From Strongyloides papillosus (Eukaryota; Nematoda; Chromadorea; Rhabditida; Strongyloididae), in contig SRSI01000042.1 in the NCBI GenBank assembly GCA_005656395.1, positions 1-64,000 on the forward strand: 64,000 nt of DNA, given 5' to 3'. The notes beneath the pieces are model-generated. The model ran no database searches. It was given only the letters and a program-made list of their open reading frames with translations, and had not been told where the DNA came from. This document shows, piece by piece, positions 22,101-31,532 of this stretch. Position 1 is the first letter of the stretch; each line of letters begins with the position of its first letter. A program made the translations under genes and the position numbers.

Positions 22101-24187
22101 TGATAATATGATAGATTTAAGCATTTCTAAATAATAATCTGATACTATCTTAGTGATAATGAGAAAAAAATCCTAAAAAATAAAAAAGACTTTAACCCAA
22201 TTTTATTTTGCAAAATTAACTGGCCTATATACATATGGTCGGGTGTGCTATAGAGATGATGAACTATTCATTAACACAATGCCCAAGTAGAGATTTTAAA
22301 ACTCTACTGGTTATTATTTAAATAATTATTGGTAATAAACTGATAATGCATTGTGATAGATAAAGATTCAACAAGTCTAGCAAATTTGGGGCTGAGGATT
22401 TTAGTTATTTTAAAACTAGTAACAAATATAACGTTGTGGACCCTGAATTTGGATCTTACACTTATATAACTTAAATGATATGTGGGTCCACTAAGTGAAG
22501 AAATAAAAAACACAAAAAACAGCTAGGAATATGGTAATTGGCTATCTGGCTGAGTTTTATTATGTAAAAACTAAATATAGAATAATATACTTTTTAGTGA
22601 CCTCGCGATTTTGTAGCATATTTGCTTTCTGTAGCAAAAATCGATAAAGTCAATTGCTAGTAAATAACATAAACATTCTTATTTAAAGTGTCTTTTGTTA
22701 AAAATATAATTAAAACATAATTTAATAACCAAAAACAACTTTTTTCGAGTGGCCCAACTGAAACGGAAAGGTTCCTTATTTTGTTTTTGAAGCTCACTAA
22801 TAAAAATATCCTTTTTATTATGATTATTTCTAACAAATGCATTTTAGGTTGTTCTGCTCCAGCTCCAAGTTGCGGTGGCGGATGTGCTGCACCACCTCCA
22901 CCACCACCACCACCAGCTCCTAGCTGTGGAGGAGGTAAGATATTAGAGTTAAATCATACAGTGTAACTTCTAAAGAAGTGCCTTGCCGAAACCAAGGTAT
23001 TAAATGATTATTTACAAGTTTAACTTATATAGAGGTTATTTATTATTATATTAAAAATGGTGACTCAAATCTAATGATATGTAAATATTTATCACACAAA
23101 GTTAAATAATAAAAAAAGTGCTAGAAGAAGTAAAAAATAAAAAGAAATTAATATAAAATATAGCCTAATTATAATTATTTTTTTTTAGGAACATTTTTTA
23201 AAGTAGTTCGTGGTCTTAAATTGAGAACTGTACTTAGTGATGTGACTTACTATTTTTATCTTCTAAATGAGCTATAAGGGGAGAACAATACTCTATTTTC
23301 TAATTTTTGGTATTAATTCTTAAATAGTTTAGATTCTTAAAAATTTTATCTTTTTTTACCTCTTGAATAATTTCTTGTTTACTATCAAAATTATTTACTT
23401 CGTTATTAATAAGATCAAAACATTCAAACAATTTTAAATTATTACAAGTATTTTTACGATTCTCTAAAAGATTAATTTTGTAAATTTTTTTAGTAAATTT
23501 ATGTCTCTAGTTGACTAAAGGACTATTTAGAGGTTATTTAGAGGTTAAAATATTTGCAAAAATGCATATGATTCTATTTACCATCACGATAATTTGAAAG
23601 TTTTTTTATTTAGAGATTTTTTATTAAAAAGTTTTTTTGTATTAAAATTAAAAATATTTGGAATTACTTTTTTCAGTGACTAAGTGAAGATTTTTTTTAT
23701 TAAGAGGTTATTTATTTAGAGGTTGCACTGTACTCAACAACTTTCTTCTTGAAGAACACTAATAGAAATATCATTTTGTGATAATTTTTTTAACATACAT
23801 ATTTTAGGTTGCTCTGCACCTGCTGCAGCTCCAATGCCTGCCCCAATGCCTGCTCCAAGTTGTGGAGGAGGAGGCGGTGGTGGATATAGTTCCGGACCAT
23901 CAGGAGGCGGTGGTGGCGGATGTGGTGGTTCAATGCCACAACCAGGGCCAGCACCAATGCCTATGCCTGCTCCAGCTCCAGCACCAATGTCAGCACCTCA
24001 AAGTTCCGGTGGATATTCTCAAGGCGGCGGAGGCGGTGGTGCTGCTGGAGGTTATTCAGGTGGAGGCGGTGGCGGTGGCGCAGCTGGAGGTTATTCAGGA
24101 GGTGGCAGTGGTGGCGGTGGCGCTGCTGGAGGTTATTCAGGAGGAGGTGGATTCCGTAGAAAATATTTCCGATTCGCCAGAAATTAA
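16176..24187 (+). CDS. Secreted Gly/Cys-rich repeat protein, 22 exons with 18-nt micro-exons
   Basis: Exons: 16176-16350, 16451-16468, 16578-16634, 16737-16754, 16864-16920, 17022-17039, 17149-17202, 17303-17320, 17430-17486, 17589-17606, 17716-17772, 17872-17889, 17998-18054, 19311-19328, 19438-19494, 19597-19614, 19724-19786, 19887-19910, 20020-20076, 21706-21798, 22848-22934, 23808-24187. Together they give 1419 nt, 472 residues, with no frame break. Each internal exon starts GGT after a T-rich AG and ends GGAG before GTAA; all introns are phase 1. The product has a signal peptide (MKFLKLVTPILIGAVVTDAF), then GGGGCG and GSSCGG repeats, CSAPAPSC and poly-Pro blocks, and a last exon of GGYSGGGGGGGAA repeats ending FRRKYFRFARN. 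The ATG lies 2 nt after TTTTTTTAG, a possible trans-splice acceptor. It is probably an extracellular, disulphide-linked structural protein (cuticle, lining or coat). It looks like the low-complexity part of ground-like proteins but lacks that domain. Function unknown. Confidence 0.8.
16400..20076 (+). repeat. Tandem ~285 bp exon-intron modules
   Basis: The 18-nt exons start at 16451, 16737, 17022, 17303, 17589, 17872, 19311, 19597 and 19887 (the last is 24 nt), a spacing of 281-290 bp except for one gap. Introns in corresponding positions are nearly identical (for example GTAAATAATTTCAAAAATAT and GTAAGATATTAATATAAAAA). The unit is one micro-exon, one 54-63 nt exon and their two introns, amplified about nine times. 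The irregular gap (1439 bp) is explained by an inserted element at 18084-19239. Confidence 0.85.
18084..19239. mobile_element. ~1156 bp insertion in intron 13
   Basis: The module spacing jumps by ~1154 bp here. Removing 18084-19239 restores a normal intron. The inserted ends read TCACACTTAAAAAAGATATC and, inverted, TCACACAAAAAAAATGTATC, an imperfect terminal inverted repeat. The interior is AT-rich with no open frame of note and weak internal inverted similarity (TTATATCC blocks near 18305 and 19035). It is a MITE-like non-autonomous element of unknown class. Confidence 0.6.
20435..21309 (-). mobile_element. mariner element, decayed (copy 1, in intron 19)
   Basis: Ends TTAGGTTGTCGCAAAAGTTC and, inverted, TTAGGTTATCGCAAAAGTTC are mariner-type inverted repeats, flanked by TA. 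The 875 bp interior matches the copy at 31867-32753 throughout in the same orientation. Transposase-like sequence on the minus strand is broken by many stops. It lies in an intron of the Gly/Cys-rich gene, antisense to it. Confidence 0.8.
21864..22775. mobile_element. ~910 bp MITE-like element in intron 20
   Basis: The left end GGTACTTTCAGTTTCGGTAG is matched in inverted form by the right end (GGAACCTTTCCGTTTCAGTT when read inward). Intron sequence of the gene resumes on both sides (AAATATCC before; GAAGCTCACTAATA after). The interior has no coding sequence I can support. The superfamily is not determined. Confidence 0.6.
22959..23730. mobile_element. pogo/Tc1-like MITE in intron 21
   Basis: A 772 bp segment bounded by CAGTGTAACTTCTAAA and, inverted, CAGTGCAACCTCTAAA, with TA on each side (22957-22958, 23731-23732). 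TA duplication plus CAGTG termini fit the pogo/Tc1 side of the mariner superfamily. Subterminal copies of AGAGGTTATTTA occur near both ends. Its removal leaves a normal ~100 nt intron. Confidence 0.7.
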
Positions 24188-24286
24188 ATGTATTAATCAT
24201 AAAATTGTAAATTTAGATGCCATTAAAACTGCAATAAATTTTTTTAAATTTAATAATTTAGTGAAATATTAGAATTTTTAGATTTT

Positions 24287-25186
24287 CTTTAGAATAGTGG
24301 ACGCATTAACTTTTTGGATTTTAAATTAGATAAATTTACATGATATGCATATTTATAAGTGTGTATAATAGCTAATGATGTTTTTACTAAATTTAGCATA
24401 TTTAAAAAAAACTAGATTTTTTAAAGTTGGTGACACCTTTTTTGTTTAACTATTTAAAGCATTAAATATTGTAAAAATAAGTTTTTATATAAGAAAAGCA
24501 TATTTGGATAAAAAATAAATTATTCCTTTTAAATTTTAAAAATACATTCGAGTTCATTTTTTTAAACTAAAAAAAGAACTTTTAAAATTGACTTTTTTTG
24601 CTCAGAAAAACAAATGGAAGCAATGTCAATACATTTTTTATAAACTAAAAATTCACTAAATAACTTTTGGTTAATTATTAAACCTAAAAAATTGTGTTAA
24701 TGAATTAATTTCGCAGAATTTTTTTATCTAATTCCTATACGGTGTGTCTAATGACAGCAGTGCCCAATGATAAGAATGCAATGCTCTAGCTTTATCAAAC
24801 AATGATAAAAAACTTTTTTTGAAAAAACCATAAGAAATTGTTAGTTAAAATTCTAATAAATTCTATTTTTTTTTGTTATTATATTAAGGTATTTTGGAAA
24901 AAAAGTTCAAAAATCATAGTAATAATATAACATACTGCAAAAAAAGCATGTTTAGCTAGAAAATTGCATATAGGGGCAAAAAATAGTTAAAAATAAAGAG
25001 GTGTCACCAACTCTAAAATTGAGCCATTGATTCAAAAAACTCAATGTAGCAAAAAAATTTTTTTGTTTCAAAAGCTACAAAATGTACTTAAATATGTATT
25101 TTTATGTATATTCATCAAAAAAATACATTTTACCGCCCAAAAATAGCTTATTTAACGATATATAAAATGCGTCCACTATTCTAAAG
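24287..25186. mobile_element. MITE family 1, full copy
   Basis: Perfect 20 bp inverted termini CTTTAGAATAGTGGACGCAT / ATGCGTCCACTATTCTAAAG; the outer TA of each could be the target duplication. The inverted similarity continues inward, with AGTTGGTGACACCT on one side and AGGTGTCACCAACT on the other, so the arms are ~200 bp. There is no transposase. It starts 100 bp past the stop of the Gly/Cys-rich gene, beyond a possible AATAAA signal near 24233. A second, partial copy lies at 14739-15310. Confidence 0.8.
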
Positions 25187-25198
25187 TTCAACCGGATA

Positions 25199-25411
25199 AA
25201 GAATGATTTTCAAAAAAATGGAGGTAAACAACTCACTCATTCTTCTTTTATTAAAAATACATACCACCTTGCTAAAGAACTGAATATAATCATAGGAAAA
25301 GTACCAGGACACGTAGGTATAACGTTGAATGAAAGAGCTGATAAATTAGCTAAGTATGCTGCCAGTTTACCTCTCTCTAATGCCATAAGTTTTTTAATCA
25401 TTGAATGGTAA
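25199..25411 (+). pseudogene. LINE RNase H domain remnant
   Basis: A 70-codon open stretch ending at a TAA contains VPGHVGITLNERADKLAKYA, the C-terminal RNase H signature (catalytic His region and N-E-x-A-D) of the RNase H domain carried by some non-LTR retrotransposons. It lacks a start and all the upstream enzyme; the MITE at 24287-25186 abuts it. Confidence 0.7.
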
Positions 25412-25468
25412 GGTTCTAATATGTTAATATAGTATTCATTAATTTCACTTCAATATTAACAGGGGGAT

Positions 25469-25764
25469 GTTTCATACAATCAATCAGTAATGATTGTAAA
25501 AATTACCCATAGATGCAATATATAATAGATGAACAAGTACATAATAGTCATTCATCCAATATTGTCATCTTTTATTAACCTTGTTTATTTCTAGATTACT
25601 AATTTTACTAATCTCATTAATCTTTTTTTTTGTATTACTAAATATTAAAACCTCCGATAAAAAGAGAGGGTAGGTATTTATTTGTACTAATTGTAAACAT
25701 AATTACATATTTATAGTTTTTTGTCTGAATAAAACATTTATTCTTTTTTTGGTAATTTTAAAAC
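25469..25764 (+). repeat. Dispersed ~300 bp repeat R, copy 1 (possible LINE tail)
   Basis: From GTTTCATACAATCAATCAG to GGTAATTTTAAAAC. It is repeated almost unchanged at 35387-35683 and, inverted and interrupted, at 45372-46457. Since it begins 58 bp after the stop of the LINE RNase H fragment, it may be that element's 3' untranslated tail. Confidence 0.75.
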
Positions 25765-26742
25765 AAAAATTATCCTAATTTTGGTAATTTTTTTATACAC
25801 CATTTAGTAATTATAGTGTATTAAGTGGTGTTTTTTATACATCAAACCAGTGAAAAAATTGTAAGTTTAATTGTGAATGTTACAAGCTATTATTATATTT
25901 ATTTTGACTTCTTTTCAAAATAAAACTCACAACGATGATGTTTTTTAAATCTGTGAGTTATTTGTTAAAATATTTACCAATTGATACATAAAAAAACTTA
26001 ACATTTTTAAGATCTTTAATAATTATTAATAATGATATATCTAAGGTCAATATATTTTTATTTCATCCTAAAAAAAACTCAATCTTTGCGGATGTAACCT
26101 ATAAAACTAAATTATAAGTCTTTTCATAAAATTTGTATATATAAAAATTTTTAATTAATATATTATACAGTAATAACAACTTTTACACACATTATTAGTT
26201 GTTCTAAGAGTACTCATTTTTAACCACTAAACAATGAATTTTGGAAGTTCAGTTTTTTGTTGTATAAATATATACATATATTTTTTATAAGTTACATTTT
26301 TATTATATTATTGTTAAATTTTAATATAAATTTTAAATAATAACTAAATTTCCGTGTGATAAAAAATAATTATATTTGATTTTATTTGAAAAGATTGAAT
26401 ACAACATTAATTTTATTAAAAAAATCCACTATTTCATAAGTTCATTTATAAATATTATATATATAATGAATTAATGGTTATGCCAATCACCTTATCTTAT
26501 GTTAGTCCACTGAAATTATTAAAAAAATGGTGGTATTTAATTTTTTCCTATTAGAATCAAATATATTATACTTAGAAAAATAGTAAATAGGAACAAAAAA
26601 TTATTAAAGTTTTAATTAAGCGTAATTTAAAACTATTTTCAATTTAATCATATCTTTCTCATAAAGATGACCATACAAAACAAAAGATTATTTTTTCATT
26701 TAGAGAAGCCATAAAAAATAAATTTGCAGCGAAAGATTTTAC
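25765..26742. other. Non-coding stretch
   Basis: AT-rich, no supported gene; downstream flank of the srd-like gene. Confidence 0.3.
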
Positions 26743-27749
26743 TTATACAATAATTGCCATTCTTGAATAATGTTTTTTAAAAAAAATCAATAATTCGCGT
26801 CTATTTTTCGTTGGTAATACTAGAAATAATACTGAGTTAATTGTTGAAATACTACATATTAGTTGATATACTTTAGTACCATATATTTCCACTTTTTCAT
26901 AAAAGCCAAATGCTACTCCTATATAAAGAAAGATTATTGGAATCAAAATTAGAATTATTGGAAAAAATGCTTGGAAACTCAGTAATCTTGTGAAATCAGT
27001 GTACATATTTTTGGTGTGATTTGACATTATTAAACTCCATTGCTTCATATATGTTATATACTTGTAATAAAGAACGAAAATCATTCCTATATTGATAATA
27101 AAGTATGAAGCATATGAATAGAAAAGTAAGTGTACTAATGGTGATGTCTAAAAAAAGCTATAAATTAACTTAGTAGAAATGGATTAGTTACAGCTTTACA
27201 GGAAATAGCTCTAGATGATTTTGATACAAATAAAGTTTGGTAGTTTCTCAATTCAACATATTTTACCCATATATATGAAGGAAGTTCATTTTCCAACATA
27301 ATATATACTGGTATACATGTTACAATACCTGCTAAAATAACATAAAAAATAATTGCTATTGTTTTTCCTTTTGATAGTTGTATATTTCTGCACATAATTG
27401 TATACGATGCAAATACAATAGCCGTTGGAAATGCAATATTTGAGTAACATAAGAACGTATAAAAAGAAATAATAAAGCGATTTGTATGTTGATTAAATAA
27501 AAGTTGATCAAAAAAATCTATTATTATTATAATTTCTCCATCATAAATAATAAGATGAAATTTGAAAATAAACTGAAAGATAGACGATATAAGTCCAAAT
27601 GTAGAAAGACCCATTATAATATGAGAATATCCATTGTTATTTTTCTTATTTTTCAACAAAATTTTATAGGATTTTTTCAATGCAATAGAAGTAAATGTGA
27701 CTCCAAAGATAAAATTTAATAAATCTATTAAATCTTTGATCCAAATCAT
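26743..27749 (-). CDS. srd-like chemoreceptor (7TM GPCR), gene 1 of 2
   Basis: Exon 1 is 27749-27192 and exon 2 27147-26743, joined over a 44 nt intron (GTAACTAATCC...TTTTTTTAG); the product has 320 residues, the usual size for the family. Seven hydrophobic segments are visible. The third cytoplasmic loop and start of TM6, MSNHTKNMYTDFTRLLSFQA, is the (T-K-x-M/L-H/Y-x-x-F-x-x-x-L-x-x-Q) signature of the Str superfamily, closest to srd. The C-terminus has SISTINSVLFLVLPTKNRR, the TM7 N-x-x-x-F/Y-L box. ICRNIQLSK-type sequence (IMCRNIQLSK) takes the place of the DRY motif. Likely role: chemosensory receptor. Its paralogue lies 1.4 kb upstream on the same strand; the intron positions differ, since the neighbour has an extra intron. 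Confidence 0.88.
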
Positions 27750-29126
27750 ATAACTTGATATTAAATGACTGTTTATATTTCAATGTAATAAATTATTAAT
27801 TCAATTTACTAAAAAGTTTTATTAAGTAACAAAACATTTGCATTAAAGAAAGACTATATGCTAGAAGAGTAGTTTGATTAGTAAGAAATTATATTACCCA
27901 TATTCCGTATAAATATGTCGAAATATTGTTTTTTAAGAAGTACTTTAATAGTATTAAAAAACTATTTAGATATTATATTTAACGAGAAAATCTAATAAAT
28001 AACAATAAAATTGCTTAGGGATTTGTTTAATCACTTTTTCAAAGAAAAAATATTTCACTAACATAATTTATTAACATGAATAATTAATCATTTCTGAGAT
28101 AAAAATTATTTTATTTTATCTTAAATATAGTTTAACAAAAACGTATTTAAAATTAAATTTTAATTGTAAATTTGTTAGAAAATCAATTGTATTTTCATCG
28201 TTTGTATTGTACTTTTTACCACGTACATCTAATAAAAAAAATAATATTATTGCTAAATATATTGCTTTTTATTTAAAAAATTCTTCTTTAAGAATGTAAT
28301 AGAATTTCTTAGTTTTAAATACATTAATTAAATATCTTTATCTTAAATAAAGATTTTCTTGTCTTATCATACTATCATTGTTTTGTTATAGTATTTTAAA
28401 AAAATTATCTAATATTAAAATCCATGTATGAATACAATAAAATAATTTTCATGTAACTACAACAAAAAGTGTTATTTTAAAAAGCAACTAATAAAATAAT
28501 GTATATTTGCTTGTTTTTACATCTATATTTCTATGTGTAGAAAGAACAATGATTACGTGAACAATTATAACAAGAAAAAATTTTTTAATGAATACATAAT
28601 AAAAATGACATTATAATATATTAGAAAGTTACAATGTTTAGTGAGAGTTGACAGATGATTAATCAAAAAAATTTTTTAGTTTTTTGTTTTACAATATACA
28701 TTTTCTTCGATAAGTGCAATTATTGAGCGATGGTTAACCCAATAATGGTTTTGAAAATTAGTATAATAAAAAGTTTAATTTTTAAATAATATGGTTTTTT
28801 AAAATATATCATAATATTTTATTTATTAATTGAAATTTTACGTTTATGACAACTTAATTTTAAGATTTATTGAAAATACAATAATAATATTAAAATAATG
28901 ATACTGTAATTTTTAAAAGAGATATTTTTGGTATGAATTATTTCTAAAAAAAAGTTTATCTTTATTTATCAATAGATTAATTATTTATCAGTTAGTACAA
29001 GTATTATTCTCTATCTATTTTAATTAAAATTTTGAGTTAATTAAACATTTAAAATATTAGAAGAAAAAAAACAAAATTAATATATTATCAGTTAAAAAGT
29101 AAATTTCCTCTTTTTATTATAAAAAT
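27750..29126. other. Non-coding between the srd-like genes
   Basis: About 1.4 kb of AT-rich DNA with no supported gene; it should contain the promoter of the minus-strand gene at 26743-27749. Confidence 0.3.
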
Positions 29127-30248
29127 TCACCCCATGTTTCTTGAGTCAGAGCCAACAACATTAATTCCTCCTAAATATTTAAAATTGCATTTTGTCAATT
29201 TATAAATAACTTTTTCAAAATAATCCTTTAAATATTGCCTGTTTCTTCGACTTACTACCAGGTATAAAAGAGGATTCACATAACAAACAGTAGATAAAAT
29301 TTGTTGGATGGTAGTTCCAAATAATTCTCCCATTTCATAATTTTGTAAAAGTAAACAAATTACATAATACAGTACAGGAATACCTATTATAAATGTAGGA
29401 ATAACAGATTGTAGTAAGAGTAATCTATTGAATTCTCTGTGCATACGCTTTGTATGATTAGACATTATTGAATTGTACTCTTTCATATACAAATGATATT
29501 TTATATATAAAATAATTACCAAAATATAATTGATAATAAAAAATAAAATTAAACTACTAATCATAATGAGCATGATAGTTGAATTCTATAAAATAATGTT
29601 AAAAAGTTTTTGCTATTAGGAAATTTACCAAATGATTACATATTGAAAAAGAATCTTTTTCTAACATTGAAGTATCATAATTATTTAATAAAAAATGACT
29701 ATAAAGTACTTCTTCAGGCACAGCTTTGTTAACTGCTATAAAACATAGTACTGTTGGAAGAATGGTAATTGTTATAGAATACATAAAAATTATTGAAATC
29801 ATAATTTTTGATAATTCCATTTTCTTACAAACAATAACATATCTTACTAAAATAATTATATTATATAGATTATTTATATAAAATAAATAATTATTTTTAA
29901 AAAAATAAATTTACCTATCATAATATTTATTGGATATCCAATATTTATATAAATACAAAATATAACTACCGAATAAAATATTCTATACAATGTTAAATCA
30001 AAAATAATTGTATCAAAAAAATCAAAGAGAATTACAAAGTATCCTTTTATAATGAAAATATGTAATTTCAAAACATAAATTACAATTCCTGATAAAAAAG
30101 CAACAACTGCCTGCCAATAAATAAAGTTTGAGAATTGTTTTATATTATTATCCTCCTTTAAACAATGAATTTGTAAGATTACAATAAAATTAAAAGTAAT
30201 AGTTAATACAAGGTTAATAATATCAATTGATTCTTTTAAATAATTCAT
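29127..30248 (-). CDS. srd-like chemoreceptor (7TM GPCR), gene 2 of 2
   Basis: Three exons: 30248-29915, 29846-29629 and 29585-29127, with introns of 68 and 43 nt (GTAAAT...AG in both). The joined frame encodes 336 residues. The start ATG at 30248 (MNYLKESIDIINLVL) aligns with the start of the neighbouring paralogue (MIWIKDLIDLLNFIF); an upstream in-frame ATG at 30314 would add 22 hydrophilic residues. The signature MSNHTKRMHREFNRLLLLQS and the TM7 block CYVNPLLYLVVSRRNRQYL are clear, and RYVIVCKKMELSK replaces the DRY box across the first splice. Length and topology are normal for srd/str receptors. No inactivating change is seen. Confidence 0.88.
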
Positions 30249-31532
30249 TTTTTTATTTTTATTAAAGTGAGAATATTCTATCTTCAAAAAGTTTAGACTA
30301 AAAACCTTTATCATTTTATAAATATTTTCCTATTTAACATATATTGTTAAATGTCAGAATGTGGTTTAAAAATATTAGTTGAATGTTATTATTAAAATTA
30401 AAGATTGTTCTTGACATATATATTATATTAAGGATTAATTATATTTACTTTAAATAAACTTTAATTTTATTAAGCAATATAATAAAAGGATTTTATTTAT
30501 AATCTTATCCTTTTTTAATGACATGATCATTGATGATAAAGAGCATCAAATTGATAATATCCATAATTATAATATTTATTTTTTTAGTAAAATAGTTAAA
30601 CTAGCCATTTATAACACATTATAATTAAAATAAAAAATAGTACAATTATTACTATGACAGTAAAAGTGTTTAATAATTTAAAGTGAATTTTAAAAATTAT
30701 TTTTGAAAATTAATCGTCGCAGTGATATTATCATGGGATGGAACATTTTAATACTGAAGATTAAAGTTCTGTAACGCAATTCATTCTCAAAGGAAATATT
30801 ATTAATTTAAAAATAAATAAATACGAAGTTTAACATTTTTATTGTTTTTAAATCAATTCCATAACATTTACAATTACTTCGTTTAAGCACGACTGTTTTA
30901 AAGTACATCATTAAGTTGTTGTTTACCATAAAACAAATTTTATTAAGACAATTACTGTAAATTAATTGATATTTCAAATTACCATGCTTTTTTCTACAGG
31001 TCCCAGTTTTTTATAGTAATTTTAACAATTTTTCTCCAAAATAAACATTGAGAAAAATACGGCAAAGAGCATAAGCAATTTCAATTACAGTTATATTGCA
31101 ATTATGAATGCGGATTCTAAATTTGATATACTTTTTATTGAATCTTTAAGTATTTAAATAAATATATGTTAATTGCATTATTTTTTAATTATATTCTTAT
31201 TATCTATATATGAAAAATCTATTTTGAATTAGAATACTTGATAAACTCTAAAAAACAAGTGTAGAAATTGAATACCTCTAAATTTAGTAGAAATATGTAA
31301 AAATATTATTAATTAAAGAATTTTTTATTATTATAAAGGATAAAAAATTTTAGCAATAGATTTATATGTTTATTTATTTCTTATTTACACTTTGTGTTGA
31401 TGGAAATTACAACTTTCCACTTAGTATACACAATTTGCTGTTATTTTTAAGAGTTCTGAAACTAAAAAATTTTAAACTTGAGTAATAATATTAGATATTT
31501 AAATTATAAAAACATATTTCCAAACAATAAAG
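30249..31532. other. Non-coding stretch
   Basis: AT-rich, no supported gene; upstream flank of the second srd-like gene. Confidence 0.3.

Noticed and set aside
23862..24272. Overlapping 136- and 79-codon frames in the last exon region
   Set aside because: Shadow frames of the GGC/GGT-rich last exon of the Gly/Cys-rich gene; their composition mirrors the real frame.
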